A DNA stretch of 64,000 nt. Source: JAGVSR01 sp963708775 (GTDB lineage Bacteria > Pseudomonadota > Alphaproteobacteria > Rhizobiales > Hyphomicrobiaceae). Below the pieces are notes generated by a model. It saw only the letters and a program-made list of their open reading frames with translations. It did no database searches and was not told the DNA's origin. A program made the position numbers and the translations under genes. The stretch spans positions 124,001 to 188,000 of the forward strand of contig CAVPTI010000012.1 in assembly GCA_963708775.1 (NCBI GenBank), read 5' to 3'. Shown here in pieces: positions 38,495 through 48,072 of this stretch (position 1 is the stretch's first letter; each line of letters opens with the position of its first letter).

Positions 38495-38697
38495 CGGCGT
38501 CGGATGTTATCTCTGACCACCCATGAAGGCAACCTTTCGCAGTTGCACTGTAAAGAGTGTGGCTTTCAAGCCGCGGAGGTGTTAGGCGGAGAAGAGACGG
38601 GTTCGACCTTGTACCAAAGTATTAGACAGGCTGTGGATCAAATGTGCTGAAGGAGCGTTTAAGCGCGTTTCGACGGCCTGATTAAGATCAGAAACGC

Positions 38698-39195
38698 TCA
38701 GCGGCGGCCAGCCGTGAGGGGGGCGCTCAATGAGGGCCACGTCCAGTGGAGTGCCTGCCACAATCGAGAAAGTCGGTGCGATGCCGGGGCGGGGCACGGC
38801 GGGCGAACCATTTGGAGGAGAACCAGCCGGACTTTGTCGGTTGAGAACGCCGGGATCTCGGTGCCGCGCGATGCCGCGTCCCAGTCTGCTTTGCAATCCG
38901 GTGTCAGGACGGTGACGGGTTCGGAAAGGCGCGTGCTGAGATCGGCGAAGTTCGTGCGCAGCTGTTCGATCCAGTCATCGAAGCCATCCACCATGCGGCG
39001 GTCATCATAGCGCACGGCAATCTGAACGGGGGCAAGGTTCCCACGGCCGGCGCGCAGGCGATCGCCGAATAGAACGACTTCGGCAACGATCGGGCGCTCC
39101 GCGGCCCAGTCGGAGACTGCGCGGATCAGCTCCGGTACATCTGGAGCCAATCGGGCGTAATCGCCCTCATCGGACTTGGCTTCGACTCGTTGCAT
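38698..39195 (-). CDS. Nucleotidyltransferase-fold-like protein, possibly frameshifted
   Basis: The N-terminal 130 residues, with VVLFGDRLRAGRGNLAPVQI followed by AVRYDDRRMVDGFDDWIEQL, resemble a MNT-type nucleotidyltransferase fold with altered catalytic acids. After QMVRP the sequence becomes Trp/His/Ser-rich and unlike a folded domain. Another frame (FSIVAGTPLDVALIERPPHG, down to a stop at 38582) looks more natural. This suggests a frame break at about 38800. Repair would need one missing or two extra bases. Function is unknown. Confidence 0.5.
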   Translation of the reverse strand: MQRVEAKSDEGDYARLAPDVPELIRAVSDWAAERPIVAEVVLFGDRLRAGRGNLAPVQIAVRYDDRRMVDGFDDWIEQLRTNFADLSTRLSEPVTVLTPDCKADWDAASRGTEIPAFSTDKVRLVLLQMVRPPCPAPASHRLSRLWQALHWTWPSLSAPLTAGRR

Positions 39196-39341
39196 GGCAT
39201 TCCCCTACCTTGCGACGATGTTACGGTAGTCAAAGCGCAAGCTGGAGTTTGCATCTGCGTGCGTCGGAACTCATATTCTCCACAGCGTGTGAAGGGCGGG
39301 TGGCCGCGAGATCGTCTCCGCGGCCACCCAGGACGTGAAAC

Positions 39342-39812
39342 TTACCACTTCCATCCTATGGCTTGGTCGACGGAGTAAGCGCCGCCGCCGCGGATGACGA
39401 AGCCAAGCGCGACGAGCCCCCAGAGAAGCGGGTATTCGAGGCCGTTGCCGGTCCAGAAGAAGCCGCTGCCCATATGAACGGCGAAGGCGGCGTAAGCCAT
39501 TAGCACGCACACTGCGAGAGCCGACAACCGTGTCAGGAGGCCGAGCGCCAGGAAGAGGCCTCCGAAGAATTCCGTCACGCCGGCAAGGGCTGCAAATAAC
39601 AGTCCTGGAGTGAGGCCGAGGTTTGCTTCGAAGAACTGGGCTGTTCCGTCCAGGCCACCACCTCCGAAAAGCCCAAAGAGCTTTTGCGCACCGTGTGGCA
39701 TCAGGATGAGGCCGGCGGCTAGGCGGATGACGAGCCAGCCGATTGCGTCGGCCGAGGCTGATGTGGCTGAGCGGTCGGTCTGGCTGGCGGTGTGGGTGGT
39801 GGCGGTGCTCAT
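39342..39812 (-). CDS. DoxX family membrane protein
   Basis: A 156-residue protein with four membrane helices. DoxX signatures are VIRLAAGLILMPHGAQKLFG, FGGGGLDGTAQFFEANLGLT and GVTEFFGGLFLALGLLTR. The start is set at MSTATTHTASQ. It lies just downstream of the pirin gene on the same strand, a frequent pairing, and may be co-expressed under the divergent LysR regulator. DoxX proteins are linked to redox or sulfur metabolism; the exact function is unknown. Confidence 0.92.
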   Translation of the reverse strand: MSTATTHTASQTDRSATSASADAIGWLVIRLAAGLILMPHGAQKLFGLFGGGGLDGTAQFFEANLGLTPGLLFAALAGVTEFFGGLFLALGLLTRLSALAVCVLMAYAAFAVHMGSGFFWTGNGLEYPLLWGLVALGFVIRGGGAYSVDQAIGWKW

Positions 39813-39848
39813 GGCAGGTCCTTTCAAGGTATGATTTCGATCCTGGAA

Positions 39849-40586
39849 TTAGGGGGTCATGTCGAAGACGAGAACTTCCGACGACGCGGTACTTGTGATT
39901 GCAAGAGCGGAGAGATCTTCAATCGCGGCGCCGTCTCCGGCTTCGAGGTGATGGCCGTTCAGGTCGATGGCGCCGCGCGCGACTTGCACCCAGGCGACGC
40001 GTCCGCGACGCAAGGTGTGGGTCACCGTCTCGCCGCCTTCGAGCGCCGCTGCGTAAAGATCCACGTCCTGATGGATCGTGACCGATCCGTCGCGTCCGTC
40101 CGGGGAGCCAATGAGACGCAAGGTGTTGCGCTTCTCGGCCTGCGAGAACGACTTCTGCTCATAGCCTGGCGCCAAACCCTTCCGCTCCGGCAGGATCCAG
40201 ATCTGCAGGAAGTGGACGGGATCGGTGCGCGAGGCGTTGAACTCGCTGTGCCGAATGCCGGTGCCGGCGGACATGCGCTGCACATCTCCAGGGCGGATGG
40301 TAGAGCCGGTGCCGAGGCTGTCCTTATGTTCGAGCGCGCCTTCGAGGACGTAGGAGACGATCTCCATATCGGCGTGCGGATGCGCGGGAAAGCCACCGCC
40401 GCCGGCGACCACATCTTGGTTAATGACGCGCAGAGGGCCGAAGCCCATGTGGTTGTGATCGTAGTAGTTGCCGAAGGAGAAGGTGTGGCGGCTGTCGAGC
40501 CAGCCGAAATTGGCGCGGCCGCGATCAGCGGAGCGGCGAATTGTAATGCCGGTCGATATGGCCGGGGATGCGATTGCGGTGGTCAT
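39849..40586 (-). CDS. Pirin family protein (quercetinase-like)
   Basis: A 245-residue bicupin. The metal-binding histidines are visible in GFPAHPHADMEIVSYVLEG and GTGIRHSEFN, and RHTFSFGNYYDHNHMGFGPL is the pirin signature. The second cupin ends SSEVLVFDMTP. The start is MTTAIASPAIS with GGAGG upstream. Bacterial YhhW-type pirins can have quercetin dioxygenase activity. It diverges from a LysR gene 120 bases away that probably controls it. Confidence 0.93.
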   Translation of the reverse strand: MTTAIASPAISTGITIRRSADRGRANFGWLDSRHTFSFGNYYDHNHMGFGPLRVINQDVVAGGGGFPAHPHADMEIVSYVLEGALEHKDSLGTGSTIRPGDVQRMSAGTGIRHSEFNASRTDPVHFLQIWILPERKGLAPGYEQKSFSQAEKRNTLRLIGSPDGRDGSVTIHQDVDLYAAALEGGETVTHTLRRGRVAWVQVARGAIDLNGHHLEAGDGAAIEDLSALAITSTASSEVLVFDMTP

Positions 40587-40706
40587 GGGAAACCTCCTGG
40601 GTTCGGGCGTCGAAGCCCTGATGATGCGGATCAAGATAGACGAGAGACAGTTCCGCACCAATCCGCTAATATTGAACCACACTGCATCCACAACGGATAC
40701 AATCGG
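40587..40706. promoter_or_regulatory. Divergent regulatory region of pirin and LysR genes
   Basis: A 120-base gap between divergently transcribed genes, the usual place for a LysR operator. ATTG and CAAT at about 40671 and 40700 form a loose inverted repeat, but no clear T-N11-A box was established. Confidence 0.4.
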
Positions 40707-41630
40707 ATGGACAAGCTCGAGGCGATGAACGCCTTCGCCAAGGTCGTGGCGCTCGGAAGCTACGCGGAAGCGGCCCGGGCGCTGGGCCTGACCCGATCGG
40801 CCGTGAGCAAGGCAGTGATGGAGTTGGAACATCACCTGGGTGCGCGGCTGCTCGATCGCACAACACGGCGCGTAGGCCCGACCGAGGCGGGGCTTGCCTA
40901 CTACGAGCGCTGTCTGGACGTCCTATCGCGGATCGAAGAGACGGAGATGCAAATCTCGCGGCTCCATCACGAGCCGAAGGGTCTGTTGCGCATCAATGCG
41001 CCAATGTCCTTCGGCGCTCTCTATCTTGGCAGCGCCATTGCCGACTTCATGGTCGCCTACCCGGATCTCAGGATCGAACTCACGCTCACCGACCGTTTCA
41101 TCGATCCTATCGAGGAGGGCGTGGACGTGACGATCCGGATCGCGGCACTGAATGATTCCAGTCTGATCGCGCGCAAATTGGCAGCAGCGCGGATTGTGAT
41201 CGCGGCTTCACCCGAATATTTGAAACAGCACGGAACGCCCGCCACGCCGGCTGATCTTTTGCACCATCGTTGTCTGGTCTATGGCCACACCTCAACGCTC
41301 GCAAAGTGGCAGGTGCAGAGCGGCGGCGAGATCGTGACCACGCCGGTTCATTCGAGCGTTTGTTCGAACAACGGCGACGTGCTGCGCGCGGCGGCGCTCG
41401 CCGGACACGGGCTGATCAATCTGCCGACATTCCTGATCGGGCCGGATCTGGCGGAGGGGCGCTTGCGTCTGGTTATGGCGGAATATGCGCCGCCGCCACT
41501 CGGCATTTACGCGCTTTATGCACCCAACAGATACCTAGCGGTGAAGACGCGCGTCTTCATCGATTTCTTGGCGCAGCGGTTCGGCGGCGTTCCCGAGTGG
41601 GATCGTTTTGCTCAGACTTCCGCATCGTGA
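40707..41630 (+). CDS. LysR family transcriptional regulator
   Basis: A 307-residue regulator. The N-terminal winged helix reads MNAFAKVVALGSYAEAARAL and SAVSKAVMELEHHLGARLLD. The substrate-binding half is that of the large LysR subgroup that follows YPDLRIELTLTDRFIDPIEE. The ATG is preceded by AATCGG with no strong ribosome site. It diverges from pirin and most likely regulates it and doxX. Its last 19 bases overlap the tail of the convergent gene at 41612. The inducer is unknown. Confidence 0.93.
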   Translation: MDKLEAMNAFAKVVALGSYAEAARALGLTRSAVSKAVMELEHHLGARLLDRTTRRVGPTEAGLAYYERCLDVLSRIEETEMQISRLHHEPKGLLRINAPMSFGALYLGSAIADFMVAYPDLRIELTLTDRFIDPIEEGVDVTIRIAALNDSSLIARKLAAARIVIAASPEYLKQHGTPATPADLLHHRCLVYGHTSTLAKWQVQSGGEIVTTPVHSSVCSNNGDVLRAAALAGHGLINLPTFLIGPDLAEGRLRLVMAEYAPPPLGIYALYAPNRYLAVKTRVFIDFLAQRFGGVPEWDRFAQTSAS

Positions 41631-42043
41631 CAGGTGGCGTCGATGCGCAAGACCTGGCCGTCGGCGAGGGAGAGGACGGTGGAGATCGTCCAGCCGTTGC
41701 GGATGGCGCCGGCGAATGCGGCGTGGCGGCCGCAGTAGGTCTTGGACCAATGTCGGGTGCGACGAGCAACCCAATCCCGGTCGATGTCGCTGCTTCTCAG
41801 GCTGACGTCCTGGCGGAACACCATCGCCTTATGATCGCAAATGACCTCGATGCCGGAGAAGCGGGTCAGCGGGTCGACGTTGCTGCCGAACCTCGCCGAG
41901 AGGTTGTCGCGAACCTTCGTGAAGAGCTTGCAATACTGCTGAGCATTCTCTTCCGGTTCGTGGGCATCGATGGTGGTTGCCCCAGTCCCAAAGGCGGCAA
42001 GAACAACCATGAACGCGAGGCGAGAGAGACGCATGAGACACAA
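41612..42043 (-). CDS. Small secreted protein, unknown function
   Basis: A 143-residue protein with a signal peptide (MRLSRLAFMVVLAAFGTGAT) and a mature part of about 115 residues holding three cysteines (QQYCKLF, VICDHKA, KTYCGRH) and one near the end. No domain is recognised. The start could be the internal ATG at 42034. It is convergent with the LysR gene, overlapping it by 19 bases. Confidence 0.7.
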   Translation of the reverse strand: MCLMRLSRLAFMVVLAAFGTGATTIDAHEPEENAQQYCKLFTKVRDNLSARFGSNVDPLTRFSGIEVICDHKAMVFRQDVSLRSSDIDRDWVARRTRHWSKTYCGRHAAFAGAIRNGWTISTVLSLADGQVLRIDATCHDAEV

Positions 42044-42205
42044 CTCACAACAGGCGACCAGTCTAAGTGACTGGAGCCTAGCCGTTGGTCCTTAAGAAGA
42101 CGTTCCAGGGGCTGGTTTACGGCGCCTCCTTGTTTACTTCCCGCAAATGCGTGGAATTCGATGCAATCGCTTGACGCGCTTCGCCGGAACAAAGGATAAA
42201 GAGAC

Positions 42206-42612
42206 ATGAGGTTGGCTCTTATCCGGCAAATCGTGGCTCTCGTGACCGTGGTGCTCTTCACCGCCGGGACCGCTTTGTCGGCTGCTGCCTCGATGATGCA
42301 TGCCCATCAAGACGGCAGAGACGGCCATACATCACGGTCATGCGGGGCATCAGCCTGAGCCCGGTGACCCTCACAGTCATGATCACGCAACGGTCACTGA
42401 CCATTCCCCTGACGGCTCGGGTGCCTGCGATCACCCGCCGCTCGCGTGCTGTCATGCTCATGCGTCCTGCTGCGTGACGGCGGTGGTTGCGGCAGACATC
42501 CGTGAGCCGGAGCCACCGAACTGCTGCCTCAAAGATGGCGGCTTCGTGCGTCGATCTCCCTCCCGGTCGCATGACGCATCCGCTGCTAAGGCCGCCGCGC
42601 GCTGCCGTCTGA
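42206..42612 (+). CDS. His-rich exported protein of the metal efflux locus (two frameshifts in this sequence)
   Basis: Starts MRLALIRQIVALVTVVLFTA, a signal peptide, then a His-rich stretch. Removing A42329 gives DGHHHGHAGHQPEPGDPHSH, followed by CDHPPLACCHAHASCC. A second extra base at about 42500-42530 gives a plausible end, MTHPLLRPPRAAV. The repaired protein has about 134 residues. It resembles the small His/Cys-rich periplasmic proteins that precede CzcCBA-type systems and may bind metal for the pump. The two shifts are both +1, like the others in the window. The second repair point is uncertain. Confidence 0.6.
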
Positions 42613-42756
42613 CGCGCAGGCAGGATTTCCTTTCAATCATTGCCTGCGCCGGGTCACGGCATGGAGCACGGCTTGTGAAGCCTTCCACCGGGGGCGTTCA
42701 CACGCATCTGCGGCCATGCTGCAAAACTTCCATTTGCGCTGAGGCACGGCAAGATC

Positions 42757-44416
42757 ATGAAACTCCTATCGTACTCTCTCCTGGCAGCCCTTCTCATGCT
42801 GGCTGCGGCGTGGCCCTCGGCCGCGCATGAAGGGCACATTCACGCCGACGAAGCGGCGCCGACTACGATGATGCCATCGACAGGTCCGCTGATCGAGAGC
42901 AGCGGGTCCGTGTTCGAACTCGTGGCGACGGCGCGCGGGCACGAACTCACCATCTATCTCGACCGGGCCGACACGAATGTGCCGGTCGAAGGTGCCTCGA
43001 TCGAGATTACGACCGACGGCAAGCCGCCGCTGGCAGCCAAGCCGATCGGTGCTGGCACGTATGAAGCCGAAGCGACGTGGCTCGATGAGCCGGGCGCGAA
43101 GCCGTTGGTGTTCACGGTGATGGCGGGCGATGAGGCCGATCTTTTGAATGGTGTGTTGCAGGTTTCGCAATCAGCTGGGGCCTCAGCCGGGAACCACTCT
43201 CTTATCGAACTGCTGGCGCAGCCGATGTCATGGCTCCTGATTGCAGCAGGCGTGATCGCCGGAATTGTCGTCGCGCTGTTCTTGCGGCCCGCGTCAGGCG
43301 GGGCCACCTCCTTGCTTTTTGTGGCCGGTGCGCTCGTGTTCGCGATACCGCCCCCTGCAGAGGCGCATGAAGGACACGATCATGCGGAGGAGACCCCGGC
43401 GGCTGTGATGGCGACGGGAGATGTTCCGCGGCGACAGCCTGACGGGAGCGTGTTCGTTCCCAAGGCGAGCCAGCGGCTCTTGGAAGTGCGAACGCAGCCG
43501 GTGCGAGAGGAGACAGCGCCGCGCACATTCGAAGCCATTGGAACCGTCATTGCGGACCCATCGGCGTTCGGACGCGTGCAGGCGCCAATGGACGGCCTCG
43601 TGGAGCTTAGCGACCAGGGCCTGCCGTATGTGGGTCAACGCGTGCAGGCGGGCCAGATTCTCGCACGGTTATCGCCGACGATCCCCGTTGCCGATCTTGG
43701 AACGATGCAGCAGTTGCGGGCCGAAGTGGCGGGCAAGCTGAAGGTTGCCGAGCAGAAGCTGTCGCGTCTTTCGCGCATCTCGACTGTGGTGGCGCAAAGC
43801 GACATCGAAGATACGCGAGCCGAACTCGAGGCTCTGCGCGAGCAGCGCCGAGTTCTCGAGGAGAAGGATATTGAAAAGATTGAACTCAAAGCGCCGGTCA
43901 GTGGTGTGATCTCGGTGGCCAACGTGCGGGCTGGCCAGGTGGTGAGCGGGCGCGACACGCTGTTCGAGATCCTCGATCCCGACCGGCTCTGGGTGGAGGC
44001 AGCAGGCGCGGACATCCACGGTGACGACGATATCGCAGGCGGCGTTGCGTACGACGCGGACGGGCATACGCTGTCGCTCGCCTACATCGGGCGATCGCCG
44101 ACGCTGCGGCAGCAGTCGCAGTCGCTCTTGTTCCGGCTGACGGAACAGCACACGGGGCTGGCCGCCGGAGCCTCAGTTACGGTCGTCGCGCAGCGAACGG
44201 CGAAGGATACGGGCATTATCCTCGCCGAGGATGCGGTGGTCCGCGGGGCCAATGGTTTGCCGCAGGTTTGGGTGAAGACAGGCCCGCAGCAGTTCAAGCC
44301 GGTGCTGGTGACGTCACGGCCGCTCGATGGCGTGCGCGTGCTCATCACGGGGGGCCTTGATCCGAGCGACCGTGTGGTGACGCGCGGGGCCGAACTCATC
44401 AACCAGAATTCGCTGA
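42757..44416 (+). CDS. RND efflux periplasmic adaptor (CzcB-like) with an N-terminal metal-binding domain
   Basis: The membrane-fusion subunit linking the RND pump to an outer membrane channel. A signal peptide is followed at residue 23 by AHEGHIH, a small beta domain (FELVATARGHELTIYLDRAD), two hydrophobic stretches at about 148-200, a second AHEGHDH, and then the adaptor core with barrel-sandwich (VQAPMDGLVELSDQGLPYVG) and coiled coil. Removing one A at 44407-44408 ends the protein at INQIR, 552 residues, 13 bases before czcA. The doubled signal-like/AHEGH layout suggests fusion of a small metal-binding protein to the adaptor. Confidence 0.88.
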
Positions 44417-44429
44417 GGGGCGCTGCGCC

Positions 44430-47400
44430 ATGTTCAACGCCATTGTTCGCGCCAGCCTCGCCAACAGGCTGTTCGTTCTTCTCGGCGGGCTCGTGCTCAT
44501 GGCCTACGGGCTGATGACGTTGCGCCAGCTGCCGGTGGACGTGTTCCCTGATCTTAACAGGCCCACCGTGACGCTGATGTCTGAGGCGCACGGGCTGGCG
44601 CCGGAAGAGGTCGAGCAACTCGTGACGTTTCCGCTGGAGACGGCAATGAACGGAATGCCGGGGGTGGCGCGCGTGCGCTCTGTCTCGGGCGCCGGGCTCT
44701 CGGTGGTGACGATCGAATTCGGTTGGGACACGGATATCTATCGCGCGCGGCAGCAGGTGTCGGAACGTTTACAGCTCGTGCGCGATCAACTGCCGGCGGA
44801 CGTGGCGTCGCAGATGGGGCCGATCTCGTCGATCATGGGTGAGATCATGTTGATCGCCATGTCGAGCAAGACGGCCGATCCGATGCTGCTGCGCGAGACG
44901 GCGGATTTCACGGTACGGCCGCGGTTGCTGACGGTGTCGGGCGTGGCGCAGGTGATCCCGATCGGGGGCGAGGTGCGCCAGTACCGCATCGTGCCCGATC
45001 CGCTGCGGATGGCAGGGCTCGACGTGACGATCGAGGACATCGAGAAGGCGATCCGGCAGTTCGGCTCGAATACGGGCGGCGGGTTCGTCGATCTCAACGC
45101 GCGCGAGTTCCTGATCCGCAACATCGCGCGATCAACGCGGATCGAGGATCTACGCAATCTCGTCGTTGCCTATCGGGACGAGACGGTGATTTCGCTGTCG
45201 CAGGTTGCGACGGTGGATTTTGCGGCCCGGACGAAGCGCGGCGACGCGGGGTTCAACGGCAAGCCGGCGGTGATCCTCGCGGTGCAAAAGCAGCCGGGGG
45301 CGGACACGGTGCAGATCACGCGCGAGATCGAGGCGCTGTTGCCGGATTTGCAGCGCGTGATGCCGGCCGGGGTGACGGTGACGGACGTGCAGTTCCGTCA
45401 GGCGACGTTCATCGAGACGTCGATCGCGAATGTGATGCGCGTGCTGGTGGAAGCGCTGGTGATCGTCGCGGTGGTCTTGTTCATTTTTCTGCTCAACTGG
45501 CAGACGACGCTGATCTCGATCGTGGCAATTCCCTTGTCGGTGCTGGCGACGGTGCTGGTTTTTCAGATGATGGGCCTTGGCATCAACACGATGACGCTGG
45601 GCGGTCTTGCGATCGCGATCGGGGCGCTGGTCGATGATGCGGTGGTGGATGTTGAAAACATCTATCGACGGCTCGGGCAGTGGCGCGCATCGGGCGGGCG
45701 CGACCGGCGGAGCGTGTCTGAGGTGGTGGCGGATGCGTCGATCGAAGTGCGGTCGGGCATCCTTTACGCGACGGCGATCATCGTCTTGGTGTTCCTGCCG
45801 CTGTTTGCGCTGTCGGGTATCGAGGGGCGGCTGTTCACGCCGCTGGGGATCGCGTTCATCGTTTCCATCTTGGCGAGCCTCGCGGTGGCGATGACGGTGA
45901 CGCCCGTGCTGTCGGTCTGGCTGCTGCCGCGGATGGCGCACATCGAGGAACAGGATTCTCGGTTGTTGCGGGTCCTGAAGCGGTGGCAGGAGCGTGGGCT
46001 GGAGTGGAGCTTTGCGCATCCGCGCGCGGTGTTCGGGCTGCCGGTGTTGGCGGTGCTGGCGGCGCTGGGGGCGGGGCTGCTGTTGCCGCGCGCGTTTCTG
46101 CCGAGCTTCAACGAGGGGACGGTGCTCGTCAGCGTGACGTTGCAGCCGGGGATCAGCCTGGCGGAATCGGATCGCATCGGACGGCTGGCGGAGCAGATCG
46201 CGGCGCAGGTGCCCGAAGTGGGGTCCGTTGGGCGGCGGACGGGGCGGGCGGAACTCGATGAGCACGCGGAAGGCGTGCACACGAGCGAACTCGATCTCGA
46301 TCTCAAGCCGTCGGATCGCGGGCGCGAAGAGGTGCTGCTCGATCTCAGGTCGCGGCTGTCGGTGCTGCCGGTGAGTGTGAGTGTCGGGCAGCCGATTGCA
46401 CACCGGCTCGATCATATGCTGTCGGGTGTCAGGGCGCAGATCGCGCTCAAGATCTATGGCGATGATACCGATACACTGCGTGGGCTGGCAGCTGAGTTTG
46501 AGGAGCGGATACGCAGTATTCCCGGCATCACCGACTTGCAGACCGAGAAACAGGTGCGCATTCCGCAATTGCAGGTGCGGGTCAATTACGAGAAGGCGAA
46601 GCGCTACGGGCTCAATCCGAATGATGTGACGTCGGTGTTGGAGACGTTGTCGAACGGGCGCGTGGTGTCGCAGATCGTGGATCAGTCCAAGCGGTTCGAC
46701 GTGGTGTTGCGACTGGCGGATGAGGATCGCAGCACGCGGGCGCTTGGCGACATGCTGATCGCGAGCCCCGCAGGGAGAATTCCGCTCAGGACGATCGCGG
46801 AGGTGGTGGAGACGGACGGGCCGAACCAGATCCAGCGGGAGAACGGGCGGCGGCGGATCGCGGTGTTCGCCAACTCGGATGGGTCGGATCTGGCGCGCAT
46901 CGTGGACGATATTCGCGACGTGCTGGCGGACACGAAGCTGCCGCAGGGATACTTTACCAGCCTCGAAGGGCAGTTCCAGGCGCAGGAAGAGGCGTCGCGG
47001 CTGATCCTGTGGCTTTCGATGGTTTCGCTGCTGTTGATTTTCGCGGTGCTCTACAGCCGCTACAAGTCGGCGGTGCTGGCGCTGATCATCATGGGCAACG
47101 TGCCGCTGGCGCTGATCGGCAGCGTGGCGGCGTTGTGGATCGCGGGGCAGTCGTTCTCAGTCGCGAGTGCGATCGGATTCATCACGCTGGCGGGCATCGC
47201 GACGCGCAACGGGATTTTGAAGATCAGCCACTACATCAATCTCGCCCTATTCGAGGGCGAGACATTCGGGAAGGCGCTGGTCGTGCGCGGGACGCTCGAA
47301 CGATTGCGGCCGGTCCTGATGACGGCGCTGTCGGCAGGGATCGCGCTCGTGCCGCTGATGATCGGAGCAGATGAGCCGGGCAAGGAGATCCTCCATCCCG

Positions 47401-47546
47401 TGGCTGTGACGATCTTCGGCGGGCTCTTTTCGGCGACGCTGATCGATGCGTTCCTCACGCCGGCGCTGTTCCTGCGGTTTGGGCGCAAGCCGCTGGAGCG
47501 ACTGCTGGTGGCAAAGGACGAGCAGCGCGAAGTGCATGCATTCTAG
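44430..47546 (+). CDS. Heavy-metal RND efflux pump (CzcA/CusA family)
   Basis: A 1038-residue inner membrane antiporter. It starts MFNAIVRASLANRLFVLLGG and has LRQLPVDVFPDLNRPTVTLM, typical of the HME-RND family. The fourth helix reads IGALVDDAVVDVENIYRRL and lacks the DFGxxxDG acidic pattern of classical CzcA; it is nearer to the Cu/Ag type or a separate subgroup, so the metal is undecided. The porter loops and the end FGRKPLERL are complete. It follows the adaptor by 13 bases and precedes a small AHEGH protein by 17. No outer membrane factor gene is present in this locus. Confidence 0.9.
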   Translation: MFNAIVRASLANRLFVLLGGLVLMAYGLMTLRQLPVDVFPDLNRPTVTLMSEAHGLAPEEVEQLVTFPLETAMNGMPGVARVRSVSGAGLSVVTIEFGWDTDIYRARQQVSERLQLVRDQLPADVASQMGPISSIMGEIMLIAMSSKTADPMLLRETADFTVRPRLLTVSGVAQVIPIGGEVRQYRIVPDPLRMAGLDVTIEDIEKAIRQFGSNTGGGFVDLNAREFLIRNIARSTRIEDLRNLVVAYRDETVISLSQVATVDFAARTKRGDAGFNGKPAVILAVQKQPGADTVQITREIEALLPDLQRVMPAGVTVTDVQFRQATFIETSIANVMRVLVEALVIVAVVLFIFLLNWQTTLISIVAIPLSVLATVLVFQMMGLGINTMTLGGLAIAIGALVDDAVVDVENIYRRLGQWRASGGRDRRSVSEVVADASIEVRSGILYATAIIVLVFLPLFALSGIEGRLFTPLGIAFIVSILASLAVAMTVTPVLSVWLLPRMAHIEEQDSRLLRVLKRWQERGLEWSFAHPRAVFGLPVLAVLAALGAGLLLPRAFLPSFNEGTVLVSVTLQPGISLAESDRIGRLAEQIAAQVPEVGSVGRRTGRAELDEHAEGVHTSELDLDLKPSDRGREEVLLDLRSRLSVLPVSVSVGQPIAHRLDHMLSGVRAQIALKIYGDDTDTLRGLAAEFEERIRSIPGITDLQTEKQVRIPQLQVRVNYEKAKRYGLNPNDVTSVLETLSNGRVVSQIVDQSKRFDVVLRLADEDRSTRALGDMLIASPAGRIPLRTIAEVVETDGPNQIQRENGRRRIAVFANSDGSDLARIVDDIRDVLADTKLPQGYFTSLEGQFQAQEEASRLILWLSMVSLLLIFAVLYSRYKSAVLALIIMGNVPLALIGSVAALWIAGQSFSVASAIGFITLAGIATRNGILKISHYINLALFEGETFGKALVVRGTLERLRPVLMTALSAGIALVPLMIGADEPGKEILHPVAVTIFGGLFSATLIDAFLTPALFLRFGRKPLERLLVAKDEQREVHAF

Positions 47547-47563
47547 AAACGGGAGACACTGAC

Positions 47564-47947
47564 ATGACCAAATGGACGTTGATTGCGGTTGCAGCCATGC
47601 TGATGGCCGCGCCGGTCGCAGCGCATGAGGGGCACAAGCATGATGCCGGCTCAAATGGCGGCAAATTCGTCGAGAATGGCCACCACAAGCTGGAAGTTGT
47701 CGCCAAGGATGGGACGCTCGAGGTTTTTGTGACTGGAGAAGATGGCTCGCCGGAGGAGACTGTGGGTGCGAAGGCGAGTGCGGTGATCCTTTCCGGCGGA
47801 AAGAAGAGTGAGGTATCGCTGGCGCCGGTAGAGGGCAATCTCCTCAAGGGCACGGGGCCGTTCACAGCGGGCAAGGGCACCACGATCGTCCTGACGCTGA
47901 CCATGCCGGGACACAAGCCCGAGCAGTCGCGGGTGAAGCTCGACTGA
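47564..47947 (+). CDS. Small exported AHEGH metal-binding-like protein
   Basis: A 127-residue protein: signal peptide (LIAVAAMLMAAPVA), then AHEGHKH at the mature N-terminus and a beta domain, HHKLEVVAKDGTLEVFVTGE. The same AHEGH start and domain type appear at the N-terminus of the adaptor encoded two genes upstream. The gene lies 17 bases after the pump gene, so it belongs to the operon. It probably binds or buffers metal in the periplasm; that is inferred. Confidence 0.82.
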   Translation: MTKWTLIAVAAMLMAAPVAAHEGHKHDAGSNGGKFVENGHHKLEVVAKDGTLEVFVTGEDGSPEETVGAKASAVILSGGKKSEVSLAPVEGNLLKGTGPFTAGKGTTIVLTLTMPGHKPEQSRVKLD

Positions 47948-48072
47948 GGCGACATCGCTCAGGCTGCGGAAATCATAAGCCCGGCCGCCGTTTGCGGCCG
48001 GTCCACGACTGTGGCAACACTCTCCGGAAGGCCTGCCGGTAGAACGGGCCCGTCCGGGAGACTGATTTGTCC

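Noticed and set aside
39792..40706. A long N-terminal extension of the LysR gene
   Set aside because: It runs antisense through pirin; the LysR family start is MDKLEAMNAFAKV at 40707.
45150..46568. A 472-residue His/Arg/Gln-rich minus-strand frame under the RND pump gene
   Set aside because: It is a product of high GC content opposite a real gene. Metal-binding looks are accidental.
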